Source: Roseovarius pacificus
GTDB lineage: Bacteria > Pseudomonadota > Alphaproteobacteria > Rhodobacterales > Rhodobacteraceae
Direction of reading: 5' to 3'
Assembly (NCBI RefSeq): GCF_900142665.1
Contig: NZ_FRBR01000006.1
Coordinates: 124,001-188,000, forward strand
DNA length: 64,000 bases
Shown here: piece by piece, positions 17,330 through 27,352 of the stretch
Position numbering within the stretch: the first letter of the stretch is position 1
Layout: each line of letters starts with the position of its first letter
Made by a program: the position numbers and the translations under genes
The notes under the pieces: model-generated
Told to the model about the DNA's origin: nothing
Database searches by the model: none
What the model saw: only the letters and a program-made list of their open reading frames with translations

Positions 17330-18238
17330 TCAGGCGGTTTCGCGCTGAATCAGAGCCTTGTACAGGTCCTGAATTCGCCGGGTGACAGGGCCCGGCGCAC
17401 CATCGCCGATGGGGCGGCCATCAATTTCGCCCACGGGGGTTTGCGCGCCGAACGTGCCGGTCAGAAACGCCTCGTCCGCGCCGTAGGTATCGACAAGGGA
17501 ATAATTACGCTCGAACACCGGGATATCGTTATCGCGGCACAGGTCGATCACCTTTTGCCGGGTGATGCCGTTCATGCAGTAATCGCCCGTCGAGGTCCAA
17601 ACCTGCCCCTTGCGGACGATGAAGAAATTGCAGGCGTTGGTGGTGTTCACGAAACCGTTCACGTCCAGCATCAGCCCTTCGTCGGCACCGGCCTTTTCGG
17701 CGGCGATACAGGCAAGGATGCAGTTCAGCTTGGAATGGGAGTTCAGCTTGGGGTCCTGCGTCATGGGCAGGCCACGGATATGCGGCACGGTGGCAAGGCG
17801 GATGGGCCGCCCGATCTGCGGCCTGGAATGTTCCATGATGATGGTCACGGTCGGCCCCTGTTGCGACAGCGACGGATGCTGAAAGGGCCGGGTTTTCACG
17901 CCCCGTGTCACCATCAGGCGGGCATGGGCATCGGTTGTCATGTCATTGGCCTTTTGCGTGTCCGACACGGCCTGAAACACCTGTTCGCGGCTCATGCCGA
18001 TATCGAGGTCGATGGCCTTGGCGGCCTCGAACAGGCGGTCGAGATGTTCGTCGATGAAGGCCCATGTGCCGTTATACAGGCGCAGCCCCTCCCACACACC
18101 GTCGCCCAGCATGAAACCGCTGTCATAAACGCTGACCCTGGCCTGATCCCTGGGAACGATATCGCCGTTCAGCCAGATTTTGATCTGTTCGTTGCGCGCG
18201 TCTTCTTCGGCCTGGTGGGTGGTCTGGTGGTCGGTCAT
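17330..18238 (-). CDS. Class IV aminotransferase (branched-chain / D-amino-acid aminotransferase-like)
   Basis: A 302-residue PLP enzyme of fold type IV. It starts with IKIWLNGDIVPRDQARVSVY and GFMLGDGVWEGLRLYNG, the shared N-terminal pattern of IlvE, DAT and PabC. The PLP lysine is probably in LNSHSKLNCILA near residue 170, followed by ADEGLMLDVNGFVNTTNACN, where branched-chain enzymes usually carry a Glu. The substrate is therefore not certain. The ATG at 18238 was preferred over 18253. It is likely in one unit with the downstream sulfotransferase-like gene. Confidence 0.82.
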   Translation of the reverse strand: MTDHQTTHQAEEDARNEQIKIWLNGDIVPRDQARVSVYDSGFMLGDGVWEGLRLYNGTWAFIDEHLDRLFEAAKAIDLDIGMSREQVFQAVSDTQKANDMTTDAHARLMVTRGVKTRPFQHPSLSQQGPTVTIIMEHSRPQIGRPIRLATVPHIRGLPMTQDPKLNSHSKLNCILACIAAEKAGADEGLMLDVNGFVNTTNACNFFIVRKGQVWTSTGDYCMNGITRQKVIDLCRDNDIPVFERNYSLVDTYGADEAFLTGTFGAQTPVGEIDGRPIGDGAPGPVTRRIQDLYKALIQRETA

Positions 18239-18395
18239 GGGGGCCCCTTGCATCTGTCGGATGGGAGGACGCTAGGGCGCGCGGCGGGCCGTGCCAAGCG
18301 GTAAATTCGGATCACCAAACCGTGAAAACACGCGGGCGTGAATTGGCCCGCCTACGGCGATGCGGCACACTGCGCCCAAACGGAGGGCTGATACC

Positions 18396-19067
18396 ATGAG
18401 CTATCGGATGGGAAGGATGGGAACGGTAAAAGCCGGATTTCTGGCGGTGCTGATCGTGATCGGGCTGGGAATCCAGCGTGGCAAGGCACATGCCGCCGGT
18501 ACCGAGGTTCTGACCGTTGCGGGTGGGTGTTTCTGGTGCGTCGAGGCCGATTTCGAGAAAGTCGGCGGCGTGCGGGACGTGGTGTCGGGCTATACCGGCG
18601 GGACGGTTGACAACCCCACCTACAAGCAGGTCACCGCTGGCGGCACCGGCCATTACGAGGCGGTGCAGATCATGTACGACCCCGCCCGGGTATCCGCGCG
18701 TGAGCTGTACGATCTGTTTTTCCGCTCGGTCGATCCGACCGATGCGGGCGGTCAGTTCTGCGATCGCGGGGACAGCTATCGCACGGCGATTTTCGTCTCT
18801 GATCCAGCGAAAAAGAAGGCTGCGGAGGCGGCAAAGGCCGAAGCCGAAAAGGCGCTGGGCCAAAAGATCGTGACGCCTGTTCTGAGTGCCGGGCCGTTCT
18901 ATGAGGCCGAAGCGTATCATCAGGATTACTACAAGGGCAGCAAGCTGGTGCTGACGCGGTTCGGCCCCAAATCGCAGGCATCGGCCTATCAACGCTATCG
19001 CGAGGCCTGTGGCCGCGATCAGCGGATTCGCGAATTATGGGGCAACGCCGCGCCGTTCATCAACTAG
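18396..19067 (+). CDS. msrA: Peptide-methionine (S)-S-oxide reductase, exported
   Basis: Repairs oxidised methionine. The catalytic motif GGCFWCVEADFEKV is at about residue 45, with GGTGHYEAVQIMYDP and the C-terminal AEAYHQDYY also typical. The 223-residue protein differs from cytosolic MsrA by an N-terminal hydrophobic segment (VKAGFLAVLIVIGLGI) after basic residues, a signal peptide or anchor that places it in the periplasm. The ATG at 18396 has CGGAGGG upstream. Its position opposite the aminotransferase gene suggests an independent promoter. Confidence 0.93.
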   Translation: MSYRMGRMGTVKAGFLAVLIVIGLGIQRGKAHAAGTEVLTVAGGCFWCVEADFEKVGGVRDVVSGYTGGTVDNPTYKQVTAGGTGHYEAVQIMYDPARVSARELYDLFFRSVDPTDAGGQFCDRGDSYRTAIFVSDPAKKKAAEAAKAEAEKALGQKIVTPVLSAGPFYEAEAYHQDYYKGSKLVLTRFGPKSQASAYQRYREACGRDQRIRELWGNAAPFIN

Positions 19068-19122
19068 GGCATCGTTCCCTGGGCCGTGTATGGCGGTGGG
19101 ACATGGACAAACCGGATGCAAT

Positions 19123-19162
19123 TACCATATGGTAGTGCAAGGTATTACCTTTTATCTGGTAT
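19123..19162. promoter_or_regulatory. Probable autoregulatory operator of the toxin-antitoxin unit
   Basis: A 12-base perfect palindrome TACCATATGGTA (19123-19134), a GGTATTACC palindrome (19141-19149) and a further GGTAT half (19158-19162) lie just upstream of the antitoxin start at 19175. Repeated GGTA/TACC halves are what a ribbon-helix-helix repressor dimer array would bind. Confidence 0.6.
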
Positions 19163-19174
19163 CTGGAGAGGTCC

Positions 19175-19453
19175 ATGACATCGGTAACATCCATCAAACT
19201 GGACGATGACATGAAGGGCCGGGTCCGGCATCTTGCCGAAGCCCGGAAGCGCACCTCGCACTGGATCATGCGTGAAGCCATTTCACAATATGTCGAGCGC
19301 GAGGAAAAACGAGAGGCGCTTCGTCAGGAAACCCTTGAGGCATGGGAAGAGTTCCGGGAAACAGGGCTGCACGCAACGGCCGAAGAGGTCGATAAGTGGT
19401 TGGAAAGCTGGGGAACCGATAACCAGCTACCCAGCCCCGAATGCCAAAAGTGA
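19175..19453 (+). CDS. Ribbon-helix-helix antitoxin (CopG/ParD type)
   Basis: A 92-residue antitoxin. The N-terminal TSIKLDDDMKGRVRHLAEAR and HWIMREAISQYVE form a ribbon-helix-helix DNA-binding domain; the acidic, tryptophan-containing C-terminal half (EAWEEFRETG, EEVDKWLESWG) would wrap the toxin. The GGAGAGG ribosome site is strong. It overlaps the toxin gene by 13 bases, the usual coupling for type II modules, and palindromes upstream fit autoregulation. Confidence 0.9.
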   Translation: MTSVTSIKLDDDMKGRVRHLAEARKRTSHWIMREAISQYVEREEKREALRQETLEAWEEFRETGLHATAEEVDKWLESWGTDNQLPSPECQK

Positions 19454-19734
19454 TATTCGCCCCGGCGGCGATCCGGGATTTGCAACGGCTGCATGAATTC
19501 CTTCGACCGAAGAATGCCGATGCGGCAAGGCGAGCGGGCGAGGCAATTCGGAAAGGTGTGGAGATATTGGGCGCGCATCCCCGCCTGGGCCGGATGATTG
19601 ATGATATGCCCGAGCAGTATCGAGAATGGCTTATCGACTTTGGCGACAGCGGTTATGTCCTTCGCTATCATGTCGATAACGATGCCGTAACGATCCTTGT
19701 GATCCGGCACCAGAAAGAGGTGGGATTTTTCTGA
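19441..19734 (+). CDS. ParE/RelE-family toxin
   Basis: A 97-residue type II toxin. The pattern VIFAPAAIRDLQRLHEFL near the start, HPRLGRMIDDMPEQYREWLI in the middle and the C-terminal YVLRYHVDNDAVTILVIRHQ match the ParE side of the ParE/RelE fold. ParE toxins poison DNA gyrase, RelE toxins cleave mRNA on ribosomes; the sequence does not settle which. It is translated from within the end of the antitoxin gene. A weak hairpin lies just beyond the stop. Confidence 0.9.
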   Translation: MPKVIFAPAAIRDLQRLHEFLRPKNADAARRAGEAIRKGVEILGAHPRLGRMIDDMPEQYREWLIDFGDSGYVLRYHVDNDAVTILVIRHQKEVGFF

Positions 19735-19754
19735 CGGGCCTTCTTGTTGGCCCG
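19735..19754 (+). terminator. Hairpin after the toxin gene
   Basis: CGGGCC (19735-19740) pairs with GGCCCG (19749-19754) across an eight-base loop directly after the toxin stop codon. There is no clear T-run, so it is a weak terminator candidate. Confidence 0.4.
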
Positions 19755-19816
19755 CTTCCCGCCATACAATACCCCGGTAAGGGGCCTGTCGGCAGGACGC
19801 GACCCGATTTCGTGTT

Positions 19817-22072
19817 TTAGCCCACCTTGCAGGCGGCCAGAACGGCCATGTTCAGGATGTCGCTGGCCGTCGAGGTGGACGAGCAGATCTGAATCGACTT
19901 GTCGATGCCCGAGAGGATCGGGCCGATCACCGTGGCGCCCGCCATTTCCTGCATCAGCTTGACCGAAATCGAGGCCGAGTGCCGCGCCGGAACCACGAGA
20001 ATATTCGCCGGGCCTGTCAGGCGCTGGAACGGGTAGGCGTCCTGCGCACGGGTGTTGAGGGCCACATCGACGGTCATCTCGCCTTCGTATTCGAAATCGA
20101 CGCCGCGCCGCTCCAGCACGCTGGGGGCGAGGTGCATCTTTTCGGCGCGTTCGGATTTGGGATAGCCGAAGGTCGAGAAACTGACGAAGGCGACGCGCGG
20201 CTCAAGCCCCAGATGGCGGGCCACACCGGCGGCGCGGGTGGCGATATTGGCGAGGTCTTCCTCGTCGGGCCATTCATGCACCAGCGTATCGGCGATCAGG
20301 ACGATCCGGCCCTTGTGCAGAAGCGCGGTGACCCCGGCAACACCGTTTTCGGCATCGGCATCGAAAACGTGATTGATCCGCTCCATCACATGGGCGGATT
20401 TGCGGGTGGCCCCGGTGACGAGCCCATCGCCATGCCCATGCGCCAGCATCAGCGCGGCGAACACGTGCCGGTCACGCGCGGCCATGCGGTGAATGTCGTG
20501 CTGGTCGTGGCCCTTGCGTTGCAGGCGCTGGTAGAGGAATTCCTTGTATTCGGCCAAACGGTCGGTCTTGGCGGCGTTGGTCACCTCGATCTCGCGCACG
20601 GCATCGCCGAGGCCTGCGGCTTCGAGCTTGGTTTTGACATCATCGTCGCGGCCCACGACGATCGCCTTGCCCAGACCGGCGCGCTGATATTGCACGGCGG
20701 CGCGCAGAACGCGGGGGTCGTCGCCCTCGGCAAAGATCATGCGGGCCTGGGCGTTGCGGGCGCGGGCGTTGATAGAGCGCAGGATGCTGGCCGTCGGGTC
20801 CATCCGGGCGGCCAGCGATTGTTGATACCCTTCCATGTCCACGATGGGCCGTCGCGCCGCGCCGGTATCCATGCAGGCCCGCGCCACCGCGGGGGGCACG
20901 GTGTGGATCAGGCGCGGATCGAACGGGGTGGGAATGATGTAATCCCGCCCGAAGGCCAGTTTGCGGCCATAGGCCATCGCGACCTCATCCGGGACATCGG
21001 CGCGGGCGAGGCTGGCCAGCGCCTCGGCGCAGGCGATCTTCATCTCGTCATTGATCGCGCGGGCATGCACATCGAGCGCGCCGCGGAACAGGTAGGGAAA
21101 GCCCAAGACGTTGTTGACCTGGTTGGGATAGTCGCTGCGCCCGGTGGCGACAATGGCATCGGGGCGAACCTCGTGCGCCTCTTCGGGGGTGATTTCGGGG
21201 TCCGGGTTGGCCATGGCGAAGATCACCGGATTGTCGGCCATAGAGGCGACCATATCCTGCGTCACCGCGCCCTTGACCGACACGCCAAGGAACACGTCGG
21301 CGTCTTTCATCGCCTCGTCCAGCGTGCGCAGGTCGGTCTTGATGGCGTGGGCCGATTTCCACTGGTTCATGCCTTCGGTACGGCCCTGATAGATCACGCC
21401 CTTGGTGTCGCAAACGATGCAGTTGTCATGCCGTGCGCCCATCGCCTTGAGCAGTTCGATACAGGCGATGCCCGCAGCCCCCGCACCGTTCAGCACGATC
21501 CTGCAATCCTCGATCTTCTTGCCCGACAGGTGCAGCGCGTTGATCAGACCGGCGGCACAGATCACGGCGGTACCGTGCTGATCGTCGTGGAACACCGGAA
21601 TATCCATCTGTTCCTTGAGCGTCTGTTCGATGATGAAACACTCGGGCGCCTTGATGTCTTCGAGGTTGATGCCGCCAAAGGTGGGGCCCATCAGCCTGAC
21701 GGCGTTGATAATGGCCTCGGGGTCTTCGGTATCGAGTTCGATGTCGATCGAGTTCACGTCGGCAAAGCGCTTGAAGAGCACCGACTTGCCCTCCATCACC
21801 GGCTTGGAGCCCAGCGCGCCCAGATTACCGAGGCCCAGAACCGCCGTACCGTTGGAGACGACCGCCACGAGATTGCCCTTGTTGGTATAGTCATAGGCCA
21901 GTTCGGGATTTGCGGCGATTTCCTCGCACGGGACGGCAACGCCGGGGGAATAGGCCAGCGACAGGTCGCGTTGCGTGGTCATCGGCACGGTGGCCGTGAT
22001 CTCGAACTTGCCGGGGGTGGGTTCGAGATGGAAGGCAAGCGCCTCTTCACGGGTGAACTTGGGTTTGGACAT
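19817..22072 (-). CDS. maeB: NADP-dependent malic enzyme, MaeB type with phosphotransacetylase-like domain
   Basis: Oxidative decarboxylation of malate to pyruvate. The 751-residue protein is the long bacterial form. Residues 1-430 hold the catalytic part: TQRDLSLAYSPGVAVPCEEI, HDDQHGTAVICAAGLINAL near 155 and the NAD(P) fold VLNGAGAAGIACIELL near 190. Residues from about 440 onward are a phosphotransacetylase-like domain (MIFAEGDDPRVLRAAVQY, VTGATRKSAHV), usually regulatory, e.g. acetyl-CoA sensing. The ATG at 22072 gives the standard N-terminus. The gene is divergent from mutS. Confidence 0.96.
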   Translation of the reverse strand: MSKPKFTREEALAFHLEPTPGKFEITATVPMTTQRDLSLAYSPGVAVPCEEIAANPELAYDYTNKGNLVAVVSNGTAVLGLGNLGALGSKPVMEGKSVLFKRFADVNSIDIELDTEDPEAIINAVRLMGPTFGGINLEDIKAPECFIIEQTLKEQMDIPVFHDDQHGTAVICAAGLINALHLSGKKIEDCRIVLNGAGAAGIACIELLKAMGARHDNCIVCDTKGVIYQGRTEGMNQWKSAHAIKTDLRTLDEAMKDADVFLGVSVKGAVTQDMVASMADNPVIFAMANPDPEITPEEAHEVRPDAIVATGRSDYPNQVNNVLGFPYLFRGALDVHARAINDEMKIACAEALASLARADVPDEVAMAYGRKLAFGRDYIIPTPFDPRLIHTVPPAVARACMDTGAARRPIVDMEGYQQSLAARMDPTASILRSINARARNAQARMIFAEGDDPRVLRAAVQYQRAGLGKAIVVGRDDDVKTKLEAAGLGDAVREIEVTNAAKTDRLAEYKEFLYQRLQRKGHDQHDIHRMAARDRHVFAALMLAHGHGDGLVTGATRKSAHVMERINHVFDADAENGVAGVTALLHKGRIVLIADTLVHEWPDEEDLANIATRAAGVARHLGLEPRVAFVSFSTFGYPKSERAEKMHLAPSVLERRGVDFEYEGEMTVDVALNTRAQDAYPFQRLTGPANILVVPARHSASISVKLMQEMAGATVIGPILSGIDKSIQICSSTSTASDILNMAVLAACKVG

Positions 22073-22211
22073 GTCGCGGCCTTGTGTCGTTGCGTCGGTT
22101 TTGCCTCTCAATAGCGAGGGTTTGCCGCCGCCTCAACTGCGCATCGGTTTTCGGGTTTTCCGCCGCGTCCTGGCTTTGTAAGGTTCGCGTCAACCAAGCC
22201 GGGGGGCCAAA

Positions 22212-24854
22212 GTGACATCCGCGAAATCCGCCGTTACGCCGATGATGGCGCAATACCTTGAAATCAAGGCCGAGTATCCGGGCGCGATGCTGTTTTACCG
22301 GATGGGCGATTTCTATGAGCTGTTTTTCGACGATGCCGTGGCCGCATCCGAGGCGCTGGATATTGCCCTGACGAAGCGGGGCAAGCATCTGGGCGAAGAT
22401 ATTCCGATGTGCGGCGTGCCGGTACATTCGGCGGAAAACTATTTGCTGACGCTGATCCGCAAGGGATTTCGCGTGGCGGTGTGCGAACAGATGGAAAGCC
22501 CGGAAGAGGCGAAGAAGCGCGGCTCGAAATCCGTGGTGAAACGGGGGGTGGTGCGGCTGGTGACGCCCGGCACCCTGACCGAGGAAAGCCTGCTGGAGGC
22601 GCGGCGGCACAATTACCTGGCCAGTTTCGCGCGGGTGCGGGGCGAGGGCGCGCTGGCCTGGGTGGATATTTCCACCGGGAGTTTCCATGTCATGCCGCTG
22701 GCCGAGGTGCGGCTGGGCCCGGAACTGGCCCGGCTGGCCCCGTCCGAGGTGGTGCTGGCCGAGGGGGACGAGGCCGATCTGGGTGGAATCGTCACGGAAT
22801 CGGGCGCGGCCAGCACTGAATTGGGGCGCGCGGCCTTTGACAGTTCGGGGGGCGAGCAGCGCCTGTGCGACCTGTTCAAGGTGGGCGCGCTGGACGCCTA
22901 TGGGCAGTTCAGCCGCGCGGAACTGGCCGCGATGGGCGCGATCGTGGAATATCTGGAAATCACGCAAAAGGGCAAGCTGCCGCTGCTGCGCCCGCCCCAG
23001 CGCGAGGCGCAGGCGCGTGTGATGCAGATCGACGCCGCCACGCGGCGCAATCTGGAAATCACCCAATCGCTGAGCGGCGGCAAGGCCGGGTCGTTGCTGT
23101 CGGTGGTGGACCGGACGGTAACGGCCGGCGGGGGCCGGCTGCTGGAGCGTCGCCTGTCCAGCCCCAGCCGGGTGATGGACGTGGTGCAGGATCGGCTGGA
23201 TGCCGTTGCATTTGCGGTGGAACAGGCTCGATTCAGCGATGTCATACGCGCTGCGCTGCGCAAGGTGCCCGATCTGGACCGGGCGCTGTCACGGCTGGGC
23301 TTGGATCGGGGCGGGCCACGCGATCTGGCGGCGATCCGCAACGGGCTGACGCAGGCCGCCGAGATTTCCGCGCTGGCCGACGGGCAGGACATGCCCCGGC
23401 TGCTGGCCGGGGCGGCGGGCGATCTGACCGGGCATGACGATTTGCTGGACCTGCTGGATCAGGCGCTGGTCGCGGAGCCACCGCTGCTGGCGCGCGATGG
23501 CGGGTTCATCGCGCCGGGCTATGATGCCGAACTGGACGAAGCGCGGCAGTTGCGCGACGAAGGGCGCGGCGTGATTGCCGGAATGCAGAGCGAATACCAG
23601 GAACTGACCGGGATTCAGAGCCTGAAGGTCAAGCATAACAATGTGCTGGGCTATTTCGTCGAGGTGACGGCGACCCATGCCGACAAGATGCTGTCGGCCC
23701 CGCTGAACGAGACTTTCAAGCACCGTCAGACCACGGCCAATCAGGTGCGCTTTACCACCGTTCCGCTGAGCGAGATGGAAACCAGAATTCTGAATGCGGG
23801 CGGCCGGGCGCTGGAGATTGAAAAGCGGCTCTATGACAGCCTGAAAGGCGCTATTCTGGGGGCGTCGGCGGGCGTATCGCAGGCCGCGCGGGCGCTGGCC
23901 GAACTGGACCTGACGACAGCGCTGGCCGATCTGGCGCGCGGTGAAAACTGGTGCAGGCCCCGCGTGGACGAAAGCCGTGCGCTGGATATTCAGGGCGGGC
24001 GGCATCCGGTGGTGGAACAGGCGCTGCGCAAGGAGGGCGAGCCGTTCATCGCCAATGACTGCGAACTGGGGCAGGGGAGTGATATCTGGCTGCTGACCGG
24101 GCCGAACATGGCGGGCAAATCGACGTTTCTGCGGCAGAATGCGCTGATCGCGTTGCTGGCGCAGGCGGGCAGCTTCGTGCCCGCAACATCGGCCCATGTG
24201 GGGATGGTCAGCCAGTTGTTCAGCCGTGTGGGTGCAAGCGACGATCTGGCGCGCGGGCGGTCGACCTTCATGGTGGAAATGGTGGAAACCGCGGCGATCC
24301 TGAATCAGGCGGACGATCATGCGCTGGTGATTCTGGACGAAATCGGGCGCGGTACGGCCACCTATGACGGGTTGTCGATTGCCTGGGCCACGCTGGAGCA
24401 CCTGCACGACGTGAACGGCAGCCGCGCGTTGTTCGCCACGCATTATCACGAAATGACGAACCTCAGCGACAAGCTGGACCGGGTGGAAAACGCCACGGTC
24501 AGCGTCAAGGAACATGACGGCGAGGTGATTTTCCTGCACGAGGTGCGGCGCGGCGCGGCAGACCGGAGTTACGGCGTGCAGGTGGCCAAGCTGGCCGGGC
24601 TTCCCGATACGGTGGTGGAACGTGCCCGCGTGGTTCTGGATGCGCTGGAAAAGGGGGAACGCGAGGGCGGTACGGCGCAAAAGGCGCTGATCGACGACCT
24701 ACCGCTGTTTGCCGCCATGCCGCCACCCGCCCCGGCACCGGTGCGCGACTCGGAACTGGACAAGCGCATGGCCGAGGTTCTGCCGGACGAATTGACGCCG
24801 CGGCAGGCGCTGGACCTGATCTATGAACTGAAGGGGCTGGCGGAGGGCCGATAG
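22212..24854 (+). CDS. mutS: DNA mismatch repair protein MutS
   Basis: Recognises mismatches and starts repair. The 880-residue protein has the mismatch-binding N-terminal domain ([14 protein letters not shown] near residue 30, containing the conserved Phe-x-Glu), the lever and clamp region, then the ATPase with Walker [17 protein letters not shown] near 630 and Walker [18 protein letters not shown]. The predicted start is GTG at 22212; the in-frame ATG pair at 22242 is a possible alternative that would still keep the mismatch-binding loop. Confidence 0.97.
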   Translation: MTSAKSAVTPMMAQYLEIKAEYPGAMLFYRMGDFYELFFDDAVAASEALDIALTKRGKHLGEDIPMCGVPVHSAENYLLTLIRKGFRVAVCEQMESPEEAKKRGSKSVVKRGVVRLVTPGTLTEESLLEARRHNYLASFARVRGEGALAWVDISTGSFHVMPLAEVRLGPELARLAPSEVVLAEGDEADLGGIVTESGAASTELGRAAFDSSGGEQRLCDLFKVGALDAYGQFSRAELAAMGAIVEYLEITQKGKLPLLRPPQREAQARVMQIDAATRRNLEITQSLSGGKAGSLLSVVDRTVTAGGGRLLERRLSSPSRVMDVVQDRLDAVAFAVEQARFSDVIRAALRKVPDLDRALSRLGLDRGGPRDLAAIRNGLTQAAEISALADGQDMPRLLAGAAGDLTGHDDLLDLLDQALVAEPPLLARDGGFIAPGYDAELDEARQLRDEGRGVIAGMQSEYQELTGIQSLKVKHNNVLGYFVEVTATHADKMLSAPLNETFKHRQTTANQVRFTTVPLSEMETRILNAGGRALEIEKRLYDSLKGAILGASAGVSQAARALAELDLTTALADLARGENWCRPRVDESRALDIQGGRHPVVEQALRKEGEPFIANDCELGQGSDIWLLTGPNMAGKSTFLRQNALIALLAQAGSFVPATSAHVGMVSQLFSRVGASDDLARGRSTFMVEMVETAAILNQADDHALVILDEIGRGTATYDGLSIAWATLEHLHDVNGSRALFATHYHEMTNLSDKLDRVENATVSVKEHDGEVIFLHEVRRGAADRSYGVQVAKLAGLPDTVVERARVVLDALEKGEREGGTAQKALIDDLPLFAAMPPPAPAPVRDSELDKRMAEVLPDELTPRQALDLIYELKGLAEGR

Positions 24855-24876
24855 GCCGGGCATCGGCCCGGCTTTC
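24855..24876. terminator. Terminator between mutS and grpE
   Basis: A GC-rich stem GCCGGGC/GCCCGGC with loop ATCG (24855-24872) followed by TTTCT, between the convergent ends of mutS and grpE. It is best placed for mutS. Confidence 0.7.
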
Positions 24877-24882
24877 TGGGCG

Positions 24883-25443
24883 TTATCCCTGATTCGACGA
24901 AACGCCGACCTGCGCCGGGCGCAGGATACGATCGTGCAGCATGAAGCCCTCGGCCGAAATCTGGATGATCTCGCCCGCCTTGGTGCCGGGCACCGGGGCC
25001 TCGAACATCGCCTCGTGCTGTTGCGGATCGAACCTGTCGCCGATCTCGGGCGAGATCAGCGTGATACCGTGCTTGGAAAACACGTTGAGCAGTTCACGCA
25101 TGGTCAGCTGAACGCCCTCGATCAGCGCGGCGGAGATTTCCTTTTGCTCGTCCGTCGCCGCCTCGACCGCGCGTTTCATGTTGTCGTAGACCGGCAGCAT
25201 GTCACGGGCGAGCTTGGACCCGCCGTAGTTTTCGGCCTCGCGGCGGTCTTTCTCGCTGCGCTTGCGGGCGTTTTCAGCATCCGCAAGGGCGCGCATGAAT
25301 TTGTCCTGCAACGCATCGCGTTCGGCGCGAAGCGCTTCGATCTCGGCATCGGAGTCGAGGATTTCCTCCTCGGCAATGGCCTGTTCTTCGGCCTCGGCCT
25401 GTTCGATGTCGTCCAGAAACTCTTCGTTTTTCGGCTCTGCCAT
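24883..25443 (-). CDS. grpE: Nucleotide exchange factor GrpE
   Basis: Stimulates ADP release from DnaK. The 186-residue protein has a long acidic, coiled N-terminal helix (EEQAIAEEEILDSDAEIEAL), the central segment DALQDKFMRALADAENAR, and the beta domain with DRFDPQQHEAMFEAPV near residue 140 and HDRILRPAQVGVS at the end. It follows hrcA by nine bases on the same strand, so it is in the hrcA heat-shock unit. Confidence 0.97.
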   Translation of the reverse strand: MAEPKNEEFLDDIEQAEAEEQAIAEEEILDSDAEIEALRAERDALQDKFMRALADAENARKRSEKDRREAENYGGSKLARDMLPVYDNMKRAVEAATDEQKEISAALIEGVQLTMRELLNVFSKHGITLISPEIGDRFDPQQHEAMFEAPVPGTKAGEIIQISAEGFMLHDRILRPAQVGVSSNQG

Positions 25444-25452
25444 GTGTCACCT

Positions 25453-26517
25453 CTAACTTCGGTCGGCGATCAGTTTGCCGACCAGCTGTGCCGTGTAATC
25501 CACGATCGGAACGATCCGCCCGTAGTTCAGACGCGTCGGGCCAATCACGCCCACCGCGCCAATGATCTTTCGGTCAGCGTTCATATAAGGAGACACCACC
25601 AGAGAGGAACCCGAAAGTGAGAAAAGTTTGTTCTCGGAGCCAATAAAAATGCGCACGCCTTCGCCTTCATCGGCGAGTTCGAGGAATTCGGCGATGTCGC
25701 GCTTGCGTTCGAGATCGTCAAACAGGCTGCGGATGCGTTCGAGATCCTCTTCCTGAGCCTCGTCGCCCAACAGATTCGCACGGCCCCGGACGATCAGCCG
25801 CTCGTAACTGTCGCCATCGTCATCCCATACGGCAAGGCCGCTCTTGACCAGTTCCTGCGCCAGCCTATCGATCTCTTGCCGCCGCTCGCTGATCTGGCGG
25901 GAGATGACGGTTTGCAGCTCGGACAATGTGCGGCCTTCGGCCAGGGCATTGAGGAAATTCGCCGCTTCGCGCATCGAACTGGGCGTCTGGCCGGGCGGAG
26001 GGGTGAAAATGCGGTTCTCCACATGCCCGTCGCCGAACACCAGCACCACGAGCGCGCGGTCATGGGCGAGGCTGACGAATTCGATATGCTTGATCGGGGC
26101 CTCGTGCTTGGGCGCAAGAACCAGCGATGCGCCTTGCGTGGCGCCCGACAGGGCCGATCCGATCCGGTCGAGAATGCCCGACACGTCCTGCGAATTGCTG
26201 CCCAAAGTGGCGTCGATCTTTTGCCGGTCGTCGCTTTGCAGATCGCCGACCTCGAGCAGGCCATCGACGAACATGCGCAACCCGTCCTGCGTGGGAACGC
26301 GGCCCGCACTGACATGGGGGCTTTGCAGGAGGCCCAGATATTCCAGATCCTGCATCACGTTACGGATGGTGGCCGGGCTGATCTTTTCGCTGAAGTCGCG
26401 GGTCAGGGTGCGCGACCCGACGGGTGCACCGGACGCAAGATAGGATTCGACCACGCGGCGGAACACCTCGCGCGAGCGGTCGTTCATCTCTTCCAGAATC
26501 TTGCCTGTATCGGTCAT
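25453..26517 (-). CDS. hrcA: Heat-inducible transcription repressor HrcA
   Basis: Repressor of heat-shock operons that binds CIRCE elements. The 354-residue protein opens with a winged-helix domain (DRSREVFRRVVESYLASGAP and SPATIRNVMQDLEYLGLL), then the GAF-like domain and VRIFIGSENKLFSLSGSSLV near residue 300, ending with GPTRLNYGRIVPIVDYTAQL. No CIRCE inverted repeat (TTAGCACTC-N9-GAGTGCTAA) is visible upstream of this gene, so its own control must be different or its target is elsewhere. Divergent from rph. Confidence 0.97.
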   Translation of the reverse strand: MTDTGKILEEMNDRSREVFRRVVESYLASGAPVGSRTLTRDFSEKISPATIRNVMQDLEYLGLLQSPHVSAGRVPTQDGLRMFVDGLLEVGDLQSDDRQKIDATLGSNSQDVSGILDRIGSALSGATQGASLVLAPKHEAPIKHIEFVSLAHDRALVVLVFGDGHVENRIFTPPPGQTPSSMREAANFLNALAEGRTLSELQTVISRQISERRQEIDRLAQELVKSGLAVWDDDGDSYERLIVRGRANLLGDEAQEEDLERIRSLFDDLERKRDIAEFLELADEGEGVRIFIGSENKLFSLSGSSLVVSPYMNADRKIIGAVGVIGPTRLNYGRIVPIVDYTAQLVGKLIADRS

Positions 26518-26635
26518 GTCTTTGGCTTGTTCGCTTTATCGTCATTAAAGACGGGATGTGGAAAAGGTCAATCGGGGTTGCTATCCGAGGCGGGCGGGCT
26601 GTATCCCCGACACAGAGTTTGAGAAGGGAAATATC

Positions 26636-27352
26636 ATGCGGCCTTCGGGTAGAGATTTAAGCGAAATGCGCCCGGTTTCAATCGAGACCGATGTCACGAA
26701 ACACGCCGAAGGGTCCTGCATGATCCGGGTGGGCGATACCCACGTGTTGTGCACGGCCAGTCTTGAGCCGCGCGTGCCCCCGTTTCTGAAGGGTGCCGGG
26801 CTGGGCTGGGTCACGGCGGAATACGGGATGTTGCCGCGCTCGACCTCGTCGCGGATGCGGCGCGAGGCGACCGCCGGCAAGCAGGGCGGGCGCACCGTGG
26901 AAATCCAGCGCCTGATCGGGCGCAGCCTGCGCGCGGGTGTTGACCGCGTGGCCCTGGGCGAGCGGCAGATTACCGTGGATTGCGACGTGATCCAGGCCGA
27001 TGGCGGAACCCGCTGCGCGGCGATCACCGGGGGCTGGGTGGCCCTGCGTCTTGCGGTGAACAAGCTGATGAAAGCGGGCGATATCATCAGCGATCCGCTG
27101 GTCGAGCCGGTGGCGGCCGTGTCCTGCGGGATCTATGCCGGTCAGCCGGTGCTGGATCTGGATTATCCCGAAGACAGCGAAGCAGGGGTAGACGGCAATT
27201 TCATCATGACCGGCAACATGCGGTTGATCGAAGTCCAGATGAGCGCCGAGGGCGCAACATACAGCCGTGACCAGATGAACCAATTGATGGATCTGGCCGA
27301 AAAAGGCGTATCCGAACTGATGGCAGCGCAGAAGGCGGCGATTGATGCGTAA
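26636..27352 (+). CDS. rph: Ribonuclease PH
   Basis: Phosphorolytic exoribonuclease that trims tRNA 3' ends. The 238-residue protein starts [17 protein letters not shown] and contains [20 protein letters not shown] near residue 60, [15 protein letters not shown] and the phosphate-binding region. The ATG at 26636 is preceded by GAAGGGAAA. The stop overlaps the rdgB start by eight bases; rph-rdgB-hemW are translated as a coupled series. Confidence 0.97.
   Translation: MRPSGRDLSEMRPVSIETDVTKHAEGSCMIRVGDTHVLCTASLEPRVPPFLKGAGLGWVTAEYGMLPRSTSSRMRREATAGKQGGRTVEIQRLIGRSLRAGVDRVALGERQITVDCDVIQADGGTRCAAITGGWVALRLAVNKLMKAGDIISDPLVEPVAAVSCGIYAGQPVLDLDYPEDSEAGVDGNFIMTGNMRLIEVQMSAEGATYSRDQMNQLMDLAEKGVSELMAAQKAAIDA

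Noticed and set aside
19979-22114. 711-codon open frame on the plus strand
   Set aside because: Antisense to maeB and rich in Gly, His and Arg without recognisable motifs; a shadow of the real gene.
26518-26635. Possible CIRCE operator in the hrcA-rph gap
   Set aside because: I looked for TTAGCACTC-N9-GAGTGCTAA and found neither half.
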